A stretch of 13,482 nucleotides of DNA, taken from positions 1 to 13,482 of the forward strand of contig CAJLYL010000046.1 of NCBI GenBank assembly GCA_905210855.1, read 5' to 3'. This stretch comes from an uncultured Clostridia bacterium. Lineage in GTDB: Bacteria; Bacillota; Clostridia; UMGS1810. Made by a program: the position numbers and the translations under genes. The notes beneath the pieces were generated by a model. The model made no database searches, was not told the DNA's origin, and worked only from the letters and a program-made list of their open reading frames with translations. Below are positions 7,136 through 13,452 of this stretch, in pieces (the first letter of the stretch is position 1; every line of letters begins with the position of its first letter).

Positions 7136-7229
7136 GGCGAGGGGGTGTGTATTTTATTTTGAGCGAGCGAGTTCTGCGCCACTGCACAGCTGTTTGAACG
7201 AGTCAAAATAAAATATACACCACCGAGCC
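7136..7229. repeat. Palindromic MITE-like repeat, copy 2 (94 bp)
   Basis: This copy has the same length and layout as copy 1 at 3252-3345. The left arm (7136-7164) begins GGCGAGGGGGTGTGTATTTT. The right arm ends with CACCGAGCC at 7221-7229 and is the reverse complement of the left arm apart from a few bases. The centre GAGTTCTGCGCCACTGCAC is close to that of copy 1 and in the same orientation. It lies between the aroC stop and the aroE-aroK start, separated by only 20 bp from copy 3. Confidence 0.85.
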
Positions 7230-7249
7230 AACACACCAAATTCCGCAAA

Positions 7250-7437
7250 GGCGAGAGGGTGTGTATTTTATTTCGTCACGCATAGAGTTTTGTGCCGTCT
7301 GTGTATGTATTTTTTATTCTTGACTCCTCGGACAGCAGTGCAGCAGCGCTGAACTCGTCGTCTTAGAATAAAAAACACATACACATCCGTCGTTGAAGTG
7401 CTTTTGACGCTCAAAATAAAATATACATCACCGAGCC
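7250..7437. repeat. Palindromic MITE-like repeat, copy 3, split by a nested element
   Basis: The ends (GGCGAGAGGGTGTGTATTTT at 7250, and ATACATCACCGAGCC ending at 7437) match the other two copies, but the unit is 188 bp instead of 94. Removing the nested palindrome at 7300-7386 and one copy of its flanking CCGTC leaves 96 bp, close to the length of copies 1 and 2. The outer centre (GAGTTTTGTGCC) is diverged but alignable. It is positioned between aroC and aroE-aroK. Confidence 0.8.
7300..7386. mobile_element. Nested 87-bp palindromic element with possible 5-bp target duplication
   Basis: Inverted ends (TGTGTATGTATTTTTTATTC at the left; GAATAAAAAACACATACACA near the right) enclose a centre, CAGCAGTGCAGCAGCGCTGA, that resembles the reverse complement of the centre of copy 1. 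It is therefore a diverged, inverted member of the same repeat family inserted into copy 3. CCGTC occurs immediately outside both ends (7295-7299 and 7387-7391), as expected for a 5-bp target site duplication. A 5-bp match alone could be chance. There is no transposase, so any movement would have been in trans. Confidence 0.65.
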
Positions 7438-7454
7438 GGTGCACAAGCTTATTT

Positions 7455-8549
7455 TTACTTCAGCCAATCCGTGCCGAATCTCATCGCAAGCATATCGCAC
7501 AGCGCCAGCGCCGCCGCACTGTCTGCCACAACGCGCGCACGGTGCACTATGGCAGGGTCGTGCCGCCCGTTTATCACAAGGTCGGCGTTCTCGCCGGTTG
7601 CCATGTTTACCGTCCGCTGCTCCTTGTATATGGATGGGGTCGGCTTTATCGCTATGCTGAATACTATCGGCATACCGTTGGATATGCCGCCGTTTATGCC
7701 GCCGTTGTTGTTCGTCTCGGTCGTCACTCTGCCGCCGAGAGCGCGCAGGGGGTCGTTCATCTCGCTGCCGCGGCTGTCCGCCATAGCAAACCCTGCGCCA
7801 AACTGCACTCCCTTTACTGCCGGAATGGAAAAAAGCATATGCGACAGCACACTCTCAAGCGAATCAAACCACGGCTCGCCCACGCCTGCCGGCACTCCGG
7901 CAATTGCCGTCTCCAGTATGCCGCCCACACTGTCGCCGTCTGATGCCGCTTTTTCTATCTCGGCGCGCATTTTCGGCTCGGCACTGTCGTCAAGCACCGC
8001 AAATGGCTTGTTTTTCAATTCTCTGATATCAGATAAAATGTCGCCGCCGTCAAATTCCCTGTCGCTTACTCCCGCGCATTTTTTCACATGAGTGCCGATG
8101 TATATCCCCTTGCCCTCCAGGGCAGATATTGCAATTGCCCCTGCGGCGACGAGCGCCGCGGTTACCCTGCCGCTGAAATGACCGCCGCCGCGGTAATCCT
8201 CATATCCGTGATACTTGCAGTGCGCCGCATAGTCCGCGTGACCCGGCCGTGCAAGGTCTTTTGTTGCCGTATAGTCGCGGCTGTGAGTGTCCGAGTTGGG
8301 TATGATTATGCAAAGCGGTGTGCCCGTGGTTCTGCCCTCAAACACTCCGCTAACTATCGAAAAATTATCTGCCTCTCTGCGCGCGGTGGATATTCTGCCG
8401 GACGGCCGCCTCATGCTGAGCCTGTCCGCAATGAAGTCTTCACTCACCGCTATCCCCGGCGCAAGCCCGTCTATCACGGCGCCGATGTATGCGCCGTGGC
8501 TCTCGCCGAATATCGTAACGGCAACGCTGCGCCCGAATGTGTTTTTCAT
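7455..8549 (-). CDS. aroC: Chorismate synthase
   Basis: This enzyme converts EPSP to chorismate by trans-1,4 elimination using reduced FMN. It has 364 residues, the normal bacterial length. Signatures seen are GESHG 15-19 (active-site His18), RRPSGR 47-52, RPGHAD 101-106, RGGGHFSGR 120-128, NNGGINGGISNG 281-292 (flavin and phosphate site) and GRHDP 328-332. ATG 8547-8549 overlaps the aroB stop by ATGA, with GGAGG 7 nt upstream. There is no fused flavin reductase, so reduced FMN must come from elsewhere in the cell. After its stop codon the operon has its longest internal gap, filled with repeats. Confidence 0.96.
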   Translation of the reverse strand: MKNTFGRSVAVTIFGESHGAYIGAVIDGLAPGIAVSEDFIADRLSMRRPSGRISTARREADNFSIVSGVFEGRTTGTPLCIIIPNSDTHSRDYTATKDLARPGHADYAAHCKYHGYEDYRGGGHFSGRVTAALVAAGAIAISALEGKGIYIGTHVKKCAGVSDREFDGGDILSDIRELKNKPFAVLDDSAEPKMRAEIEKAASDGDSVGGILETAIAGVPAGVGEPWFDSLESVLSHMLFSIPAVKGVQFGAGFAMADSRGSEMNDPLRALGGRVTTETNNNGGINGGISNGMPIVFSIAIKPTPSIYKEQRTVNMATGENADLVINGRHDPAIVHRARVVADSAAALALCDMLAMRFGTDWLK

Positions 8550-9562
8550 GACTGCGCCTCCTCTGATATCATATTCATTCTATTTTTCAGTTCGTCCGCC
8601 GTCATCTTTGTTATCTCAAAGCTGCCCGGGGCGTTCACCAGCACCACGGCGATTCCGTCCGCAGTGCATTTTTTGTCATGAGTGAGCGCCTGCGCCGCTT
8701 TTTCCATGTCACAGTCCGCAGTTGTGGGCAGGTGCAGCCTTTCGAGCACCGGTATCAAGCGCGCCCTCACCTCGGGCGAACACATGGGTATCATGCCGAG
8801 CGCCACGCACTCGCCGTGATACAGCTTGCCGAAACTCTCGCTCTCTACTCCGTGTCCTATGGTGTGACCGAAGTTGAGTATGCGGCGAAGTCCGGCTTCT
8901 TTTTCGTCCTTTTGAACTACATCTGTTTTAATCCTGAGTGATTTTTCGCATATGGTGTCCGTGTCGGTTATGTCGCCTTTTTCAAAATGCTCAAATAGCT
9001 TTGCGTCCGATGTCAGCGACATCTTCAGTGCCTCGGCAAGTCCGTTTGATATCTGCCTTGGAGGCAGTGTAGAGAGCACATCGCCGTCTATAAAAACCGC
9101 TTTCGGCTGATAAAACGCGCCTATGATGTTCTTTATGCCGCAAAAATTGATTGCCACCTTGCCGCCGACGGATGAATCAATCTGCGACAGCATGGTTGTT
9201 GGCACATTGTAAAAATCCACTCCGCGCATATAGCTCGCCGCGACAAATCCGGCAAGGTCGCCGACCACTCCGCCGCCGACCGCCACAACGCAGTCGCCGC
9301 GGTCAAAATCGGCGCGAAGCATATCCGCAAGCAGCTTTTGAAATGTGTCAAAACTCTTGCTGCCCTCGCCCTGCGCAACGGTTGCAATGTGCGGCTCTTT
9401 GCACTGCGCCGCCACGGCGCGCGCATATTCCTCCGGCACACCGTTATCCGTGACTATGAGCACACGGCGGTTGAGATTGACCGTCTTGCCTATGGTATTT
9501 ATCGCTCCGCGCTCCAAGTATATGTTGTAACTGCGGTCGCCCAGATTTACGGGTATAATCAT
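8546..9562 (-). CDS. aroB: 3-dehydroquinate synthase
   Basis: This NAD- and divalent-metal-dependent enzyme cyclises DAHP to 3-dehydroquinate, the second pathway step. At 338 residues it is slightly shorter than the usual 350-360. Motifs are GGGVVGDLAGFVA at 96-108 (NAD site), PTTMLSQIDSSVGGK at 121-135, GLAEALK at 174-180 (metal ligand Glu177), NFGHTIGH at 230-237 (His233), YHGE at 248-251 (His249) and HDKK at 295-298. All three metal ligands are present. ATG 9560-9562 overlaps the pheA stop by ATGA, and GGAGGT lies 8 nt upstream, so initiation can also be independent. Confidence 0.96.
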   Translation of the reverse strand: MIIPVNLGDRSYNIYLERGAINTIGKTVNLNRRVLIVTDNGVPEEYARAVAAQCKEPHIATVAQGEGSKSFDTFQKLLADMLRADFDRGDCVVAVGGGVVGDLAGFVAASYMRGVDFYNVPTTMLSQIDSSVGGKVAINFCGIKNIIGAFYQPKAVFIDGDVLSTLPPRQISNGLAEALKMSLTSDAKLFEHFEKGDITDTDTICEKSLRIKTDVVQKDEKEAGLRRILNFGHTIGHGVESESFGKLYHGECVALGMIPMCSPEVRARLIPVLERLHLPTTADCDMEKAAQALTHDKKCTADGIAVVLVNAPGSFEITKMTADELKNRMNMISEEAQS

Positions 9563-10662
9563 TGATTTGTACCTCCGTTTGGTGCAGAGTTGGTGTAGTT
9601 GCCGACAATTTTCAGCTTGTCGCAGCAGCCGGACAGTTCGTCAAGCATTGCGCGCGCGTTGTCGGAATCGGAGTCACCCTCCGCCTCTACATAAAAATAA
9701 TAGCGCCAGTTTTCGTACTTAACGGGTCTGCTGCGCAGCACACGCATATTGAAACCGTGCTTTCCTATAATGCCAACCGCCTTTGCAAGAGCGCCGGCAA
9801 CATTGCCCACGGTGAACATGAGCACAAAAACATTGTCGGCGGCAGCTGCCTTTTTCTCCGAGCGCGACAGCACCGCAAAGCGCGTGGTGTTTGTGCCGCT
9901 CTCGTTGATGTCGTGATCGAGAATCTCCAGACCGTATATAGCCGCCGTCTCGGCACTGGCTATTGCCGCGACCGACTTGTCGCCTATGCTTGCAAGCTCC
10001 TGCGCCGCCGCAGCCGTGTTGGACGCCTGCACCGATTCGAAACCATGTTTTTTAATATACACCGCGCACTGGCTGAGCGCCTGGGGATGGCTGATGACTG
10101 TTCTGATATCAGACAGTGCTGCGTCCGGCAGACCGATCAGATTTTGCGTGATTTTGAGGTCATACACGCCGTTTATGTGCAGCTCGCCGTCAAACATCAG
10201 ATCGGTGACCTGACCCACCTCGCCGGCATAACTGTTCTCTATGGGCAGCACGGCGCAGTCGCACTCGCCGTCCGCCACGGCAGAGTATGCCGCGCCGAAG
10301 CTGTCATAAGACACGGCAACGCCGTCCGGAAAGATTTTTCGCGCGGCGATGTGGGCAAAAGCGCCCTCCACGCCGCAATAAGCAATCCTCATGCCCTCCA
10401 GCAGTCTGTGCTGATAGCTGCGCGATATCTCCATGTTTGATTTGATAAAGCTGACGTAATATGAGCGAAGCTCCTCATCGCTCACAAGTGCGCTGTTGCG
10501 CTCCACCACAGCCGCCTCGCGCGCAGTATCGAGCACTGGCAAACCCATCTGTGCCTTGTATTCCGCCACGTCGCGCACGGCGTCCATACGGCGCACAAAC
10601 AGCTTTGCCATCTCGCGGTCAACCTCGTTTATTGTTTGTCTGGCATTTTGCAGCTTGTCCAT
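9559..10662 (-). CDS. pheA: Bifunctional chorismate mutase-prephenate dehydratase (P-protein)
   Basis: This protein takes chorismate via prephenate to phenylpyruvate, the phenylalanine branch. Residues 1 to about 88 are an AroQ-fold helical chorismate mutase (Arg8, Arg25, Lys36 and Gln84 at the expected positions). From about 91 to 268 lies prephenate dehydratase: AYCGVEGAFAH, PIENSYAGEV 140-149, SHPQALSQC 191-199 and TNTTRF 257-262. A C-terminal ACT domain at about 277-355 carries AGALAKAV and RSRP. The 367-residue length is normal. ACT domains of this family bind phenylalanine and cause feedback inhibition; here the usual Glu of the ESRP motif is Arg. The start is ATG 10660-10662, with AGGAGAT 8 nt upstream and 16 bp after the stop of the first operon gene. 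Confidence 0.95.
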   Translation of the reverse strand: MDKLQNARQTINEVDREMAKLFVRRMDAVRDVAEYKAQMGLPVLDTAREAAVVERNSALVSDEELRSYYVSFIKSNMEISRSYQHRLLEGMRIAYCGVEGAFAHIAARKIFPDGVAVSYDSFGAAYSAVADGECDCAVLPIENSYAGEVGQVTDLMFDGELHINGVYDLKITQNLIGLPDAALSDIRTVISHPQALSQCAVYIKKHGFESVQASNTAAAAQELASIGDKSVAAIASAETAAIYGLEILDHDINESGTNTTRFAVLSRSEKKAAAADNVFVLMFTVGNVAGALAKAVGIIGKHGFNMRVLRSRPVKYENWRYYFYVEAEGDSDSDNARAMLDELSGCCDKLKIVGNYTNSAPNGGTNQ

Positions 10663-10678
10663 GCAAAAGCATCTCCTG

Positions 10679-11353
10679 TCAGTTAGTATAATGTACCGTT
10701 TTCTTTGTCACATCTGTCTCGTACAGCTCGTCATTTATCCTGCGCACAGCTCCCTGTCCGTTTGCAAAATACGCGCCGACCTTGCCGCCGCTGCCGCACG
10801 ATACCACGGGCAAAAGCGGATTATCAAGCGCCGTCGGGCTCACGGTGGGGTGAATGACGTACTCCGCGCCGCTCTCTGCGTATTGCTCAAACAGCCTCGG
10901 CATGAGCACATCGCCGCCGAGCATCAGCCCCGGGCGAAATCCGCGGTATATTATCGGTTCAAAAATCTCCGCGCGGCAGCTCTCGTAGTCGTCTAAGTCA
11001 TATGCGCAGAGGTTGTCCGTCCTGTCGTGTTTAATGTAAAGTTTGCTGTAAGTGTCGCCGTCCGTCGCAAAGGCGTTTACAAAAACGGCATAGGGAAAAC
11101 CGCTTGCGTCCACGCTTGAAAAAACCGCGGCGCAGCCGGTGACCGTGCTGAAATCATACAAAGAACCGAGAACATAGTCAACATCATTCGGGTCAAGGAT
11201 ATCCGCACCGCTCAAAAGCTCGTCATACGGCGTGTGTATGTTCTCGGGAAAAATCAATATATCGCCGCCGATATTGCCCGCGGCTGTCATGTGCGCGAAA
11301 AACATCCCGTCATCGGACGGAAGGTTTTTCGGTGAGTAAAGTATATTCTTCAT
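10679..11353 (-). CDS. Degenerate nitrilase-fold protein, catalytic Cys absent; first gene of the aro operon
   Basis: No family is certain. The 224-residue product resembles the carbon-nitrogen hydrolase (nitrilase) superfamily: FPEN at 35-38 gives the glutamate (Glu37), YSK at 102-104 gives a lysine, and PGLMLGGDVLMPRLFEQYAESGAE at 141-164 follows the layout of the nucleophile region. In that region the Cys of the usual ICYD block is Gly146 and FPE is MPR, so hydrolase activity is unlikely. It is also about 40 residues shorter than typical members. The start is ATG 11351-11353, with GGAG 7 nt upstream. An in-frame ATG ten codons earlier (11381-11383) lies upstream of the predicted transcription start and is rejected. 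As the first gene, 16 bp before pheA, it is co-expressed with the whole pathway. A binding or regulatory role is conjecture. Confidence 0.6.
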   Translation of the reverse strand: MKNILYSPKNLPSDDGMFFAHMTAAGNIGGDILIFPENIHTPYDELLSGADILDPNDVDYVLGSLYDFSTVTGCAAVFSSVDASGFPYAVFVNAFATDGDTYSKLYIKHDRTDNLCAYDLDDYESCRAEIFEPIIYRGFRPGLMLGGDVLMPRLFEQYAESGAEYVIHPTVSPTALDNPLLPVVSCGSGGKVGAYFANGQGAVRRINDELYETDVTKKTVHYTN

Positions 11354-11373
11354 GTTACCACTCCATTGTACTA

Positions 11374-11402
11374 AATATAACATATTAAAAAAAGCTTGTC
11401 AA
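11374..11402 (-). promoter_or_regulatory. Sigma-A-type promoter of the aromatic operon
   Basis: On the minus strand TTGACA (11402-11397) and TATATT (11379-11374) are separated by 17 bp. Initiation near 11367 leaves a leader of only about 14 nt before the ATG at 11353, just enough for the GGAG site. There is therefore no room for a T-box, leader peptide or attenuator. Any transcriptional control must act at or around this promoter. Confidence 0.82.
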
Positions 11403-11463
11403 TCAGCAGCTGCGCGGTTTGTGTACTATGCCGATACCTCGCAAAAAGGTTTTGCGGCTTATG

Positions 11464-11492
11464 TTGCATTATTTCGAAAAATGTGATAATAT
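11464..11492 (+). promoter_or_regulatory. Probable promoter of the exonuclease gene, with a downstream hairpin
   Basis: TTGCAT (11464-11469) and TAATAT (11487-11492) are spaced 17 bp apart, pointing right and divergent from the aro promoter about 60 bp away. A different register (GATAAT at 11485-11490, 15-bp spacer) is possible. Between it and the gene, CGGATA (11499-11504) and TATCCG (11510-11515) form a 6-bp inverted repeat in the leader. This could be an operator half-site pair or a small hairpin. Confidence 0.5.
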
Positions 11493-11535
11493 ATTGTTCG
11501 GATAGCTGATATCCGATTAGAAAGTTGGTGGAACA

Positions 11536-12456
11536 ATGGATTATATAGCGGTTGATATGGAATGGAATCAGCCATTTGACAAAAAACATACAAAGTGCCG
11601 CGCAGGCGTACGCCTCACCGGCGAAGTGATACAAATAGGCGCGGTGCGCCTGTCTCCCGACGGCGAAATTTCCGATGAATTTGAGGTGAAAATTGCGCCG
11701 CGCGAATACACGGTGATGCACTATATGGTAAAAAAAGTGACCGGAATTACCCAAAAAGAACTGAAACACGGCGTTTCGCTGGAAACCGCCGTAAACAGAT
11801 TCCGAACCTGGTGCGGCGATGACAGCATACTGTTTACATGGGGCCCTAACGATATGCCCATGCTGCGCGACAATCTGCGCTATTTTTCGCTCGATTCGTC
11901 GTGGCTGCCGAAAAGCTATAACGCCCAGTGCATTTTTAATCAGCAGACCGAGAATAAGGGCAGGCAGTATTCGATAGATTTTGCCGTGGATTACTTCGGC
12001 ATAGAGACCGTGCGCGACAGGCACGACGCGCTCAATGACGCATACTACACCGCAAAAATCCTGTCCAGACTCAACGTGACGGCAGGCATGGCGGCATATG
12101 ACGAGCGCAGCCTGTACATCAGCAATATTTCGATGAGCGACGGGGCAGGAACCACATTTGACGGCTACGCCAGCTTTGCCGAGGCATTAAAGGACAAGCG
12201 CATCATCCGCACAAAATGTCCCGACTGCGCCGCCGCGCTTGCCATGAGTCCGCTCGCCAAACGCGGCGATGAGTTTGTATCTGTCGGCAAGTGTCCGCAG
12301 CACGGAGATTTTCTGGTCAAATTTCGTGTGGCGAATGCCGACGACGGCAAATTCTGCGTAACAAAATCCGTCCATGGCGTGAGCCGCAGGCAGCTCAGCA
12401 AGATATATATCAAGCCGCGCAGGCATCGCAGAAGCCGCCGCCCCAAAACCGTGTAG
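11536..12456 (+). CDS. DEDDh 3'-5' exonuclease with Cys-rich, basic C-terminal extension
   Basis: Residues 1 to about 180 are an RNase T/DnaQ-type exonuclease domain: DMEW with Asp7 and Glu9 (ExoI), GPNDMPML with Asp106 (ExoII), and HDALNDAYYTAK with His163 and Asp168 (ExoIII, DEDDh type). All four acidic metal ligands and the general-base His are present. It is most like the ERI-1/KapD-type single-domain exonucleases, which trim RNA or DNA 3' ends. Residues 228-256 contain CPDC and CPQH, a plausible zinc ribbon. The last 15 residues are very basic (RRHRRSRR), fitting nucleic-acid binding. The start is ATG 11536-11538, with GGTGG just upstream. It is transcribed divergently from the aro operon. 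The substrate is unknown, and it is not evidently linked to aromatic synthesis. Confidence 0.85.
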   Translation: MDYIAVDMEWNQPFDKKHTKCRAGVRLTGEVIQIGAVRLSPDGEISDEFEVKIAPREYTVMHYMVKKVTGITQKELKHGVSLETAVNRFRTWCGDDSILFTWGPNDMPMLRDNLRYFSLDSSWLPKSYNAQCIFNQQTENKGRQYSIDFAVDYFGIETVRDRHDALNDAYYTAKILSRLNVTAGMAAYDERSLYISNISMSDGAGTTFDGYASFAEALKDKRIIRTKCPDCAAALAMSPLAKRGDEFVSVGKCPQHGDFLVKFRVANADDGKFCVTKSVHGVSRRQLSKIYIKPRRHRRSRRPKTV

Positions 12457-12600
12457 GCGGTTGGCAGCAATGTGCAAAAAGTTCGGAGCATATGGTGTGT
12501 GTCAGCGAGTGCCATAGCGGCTGCGTGCCGGGCAGATACACAACATATGTCACGAACCGACACACGAGTTGTCAAAACAACGCCGATTCCGCACAGCTCA

Positions 12601-13152
12601 TTAATCCTCCGCTTTCCACTTTTCTCTCCCCGTCCGGTACAAATCATTCCCCTGGACGTCTATCACCACTGTAACCGGAAAATCCTTTACCTCCAGACGG
12701 CGCACCGCCTCGGTGCCCAAATCCTCATATGCGATAACCTCGCTCGACACCACATGATGCGCAAGCAGCGCCCCTGCGCCGCCTATCGCGCCGAAATACA
12801 CCGCTCCGCACCCGGCGATTGCGTTTTTCACCTCGTCATTGCGCGCGCCCTTGCCTATCATTCCGCGCAAACCAAGTCGAATGAGCCGCGGCGCATACGC
12901 GTCCATGCGGTAGCTGGTTGTCGGACCGCAGGAGCCTATCACCCTGTCGTCGGAGCAAGGGCACGGACCGACATAATATATCACCGCGCCGTTCACATCA
13001 AATGGCAGCGGCTTGCCCTCGTCAAGCGCGGCGCACATTCTCTTGTGGGCGGCGTCTCTGCCCGTGTATACTGTGCCGGTTATCGTCACGGAATCGCCGG
13101 CGCGCAGATTTTTTATCTTGTCATATGTAAGCGGTGTGGTCAGGTTTATCAT
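12601..13152 (-). CDS. Class I fumarate hydratase / L(+)-tartrate dehydratase, beta subunit
   Basis: The 183-residue protein matches the C-terminal (beta) part of iron-sulfur class I fumarases and of TtdB: GRDAAHKR 31-38, GPCP 62-65, GPTTSYRMD 76-84, GKG 100-102, GAIGGAGAL 121-129, and VQGNDLY 166-172 near the end. In this family the separate alpha subunit carries the 4Fe-4S cluster and the beta subunit completes the active site, interconverting fumarate and malate (or dehydrating tartrate). The start is ATG 13150-13152, with GGGGGA 6 nt upstream. The gene has its own promoter at 13185-13213. No alpha subunit lies upstream for at least 330 bp, and the convergent exonuclease gene lies downstream. 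The partner must be encoded elsewhere, or beyond the right edge as a separate transcript. Fumarase or tartrate dehydratase cannot be distinguished here. Confidence 0.88.
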   Translation of the reverse strand: MINLTTPLTYDKIKNLRAGDSVTITGTVYTGRDAAHKRMCAALDEGKPLPFDVNGAVIYYVGPCPCSDDRVIGSCGPTTSYRMDAYAPRLIRLGLRGMIGKGARNDEVKNAIAGCGAVYFGAIGGAGALLAHHVVSSEVIAYEDLGTEAVRRLEVKDFPVTVVIDVQGNDLYRTGREKWKAED

Positions 13153-13184
13153 AAGCTTTCCCCCTTGTTATTCTTTTTTTGATT

Positions 13185-13213
13185 ATTATAATTCATTTGC
13201 GAACAATTTTCAA
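13185..13213 (-). promoter_or_regulatory. Sigma-A-type promoter of the fumarase beta gene
   Basis: On the minus strand TTGAAA (13213-13208) and TATAAT (13190-13185) are separated by exactly 17 bp. Initiation near 13178 gives a leader of about 26 nt that includes the GGGGGA ribosome binding site. This indicates that the beta subunit is transcribed on its own and not as the tail of an alpha-beta message. Confidence 0.8.
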
Positions 13214-13247
13214 GTTTACATTTTCGCAATATTTTTGAAACCGAAAA

Positions 13248-13381
13248 TGTGGACAATGTGGATAACTTTGTGTATAACTTGTGTTTTTGGGCTTTTTGAT
13301 GTGAATAAAAAGTGAAAAAAGGACATTTTTTTGCACATTTCGGCGAAATTGGTTTACATAATTAATTATGCGTGTGGACAA
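13248..13381. other. Cluster of DnaA-box-like 9-mers in an AT-rich gap (candidate origin or DnaA-binding region)
   Basis: Read on the minus strand, five 9-mers resemble the DnaA box TTATNCACA: TTGTCCACA (13256-13248), TTATCCACA (13265-13257, perfect and directly abutting the first), TTATACACA (13277-13269), TTATTCACA (13308-13300) and TTGTCCACA (13381-13373). All have the same orientation. The intervening DNA is AT-rich and includes a 14-bp palindrome CATAATTAATTATG at 13357-13370. No gene is seen from 13153 to 13482. The arrangement fits an oriC, or a DnaA-binding titration or regulatory region. The flanking dnaA or rpmH genes that would decide this are not in the window. Confidence 0.6.
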
Positions 13382-13452
13382 GCAGAGCGCGAAAATTATC
13401 CGCCTGCCTGACCCTCATGTCCGCCGTTTTGTTGAATACTCGGTTTGGGGCG

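Noticed and set aside
9562..10440. A 292-codon open frame on the + strand opposite pheA.
   Set aside because: It is a shadow of the GC-rich pheA coding sequence. Its composition is not protein-like, and pheA explains the region fully.
11354..11383. A ten-codon longer N-terminus for the nitrilase-like protein.
   Set aside because: That ATG overlaps the predicted -10 region and lies upstream of the likely transcription start; the ATG at 11353 has a proper GGAG site.
11371..12024. A 217-codon open frame on the minus strand under the exonuclease gene.
   Set aside because: The + strand frame carries all DEDDh motifs, while the minus frame has no motif and overlaps both promoters.
12457..12600. 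A structured RNA or terminator in the convergent gap after the exonuclease gene (GTGTGTC with GACACAC about 55 nt apart, plus short stems such as GTTGT/ACAAC).
   Set aside because: The stems are short, there is no T-run for either direction, and no known RNA family is recognised.
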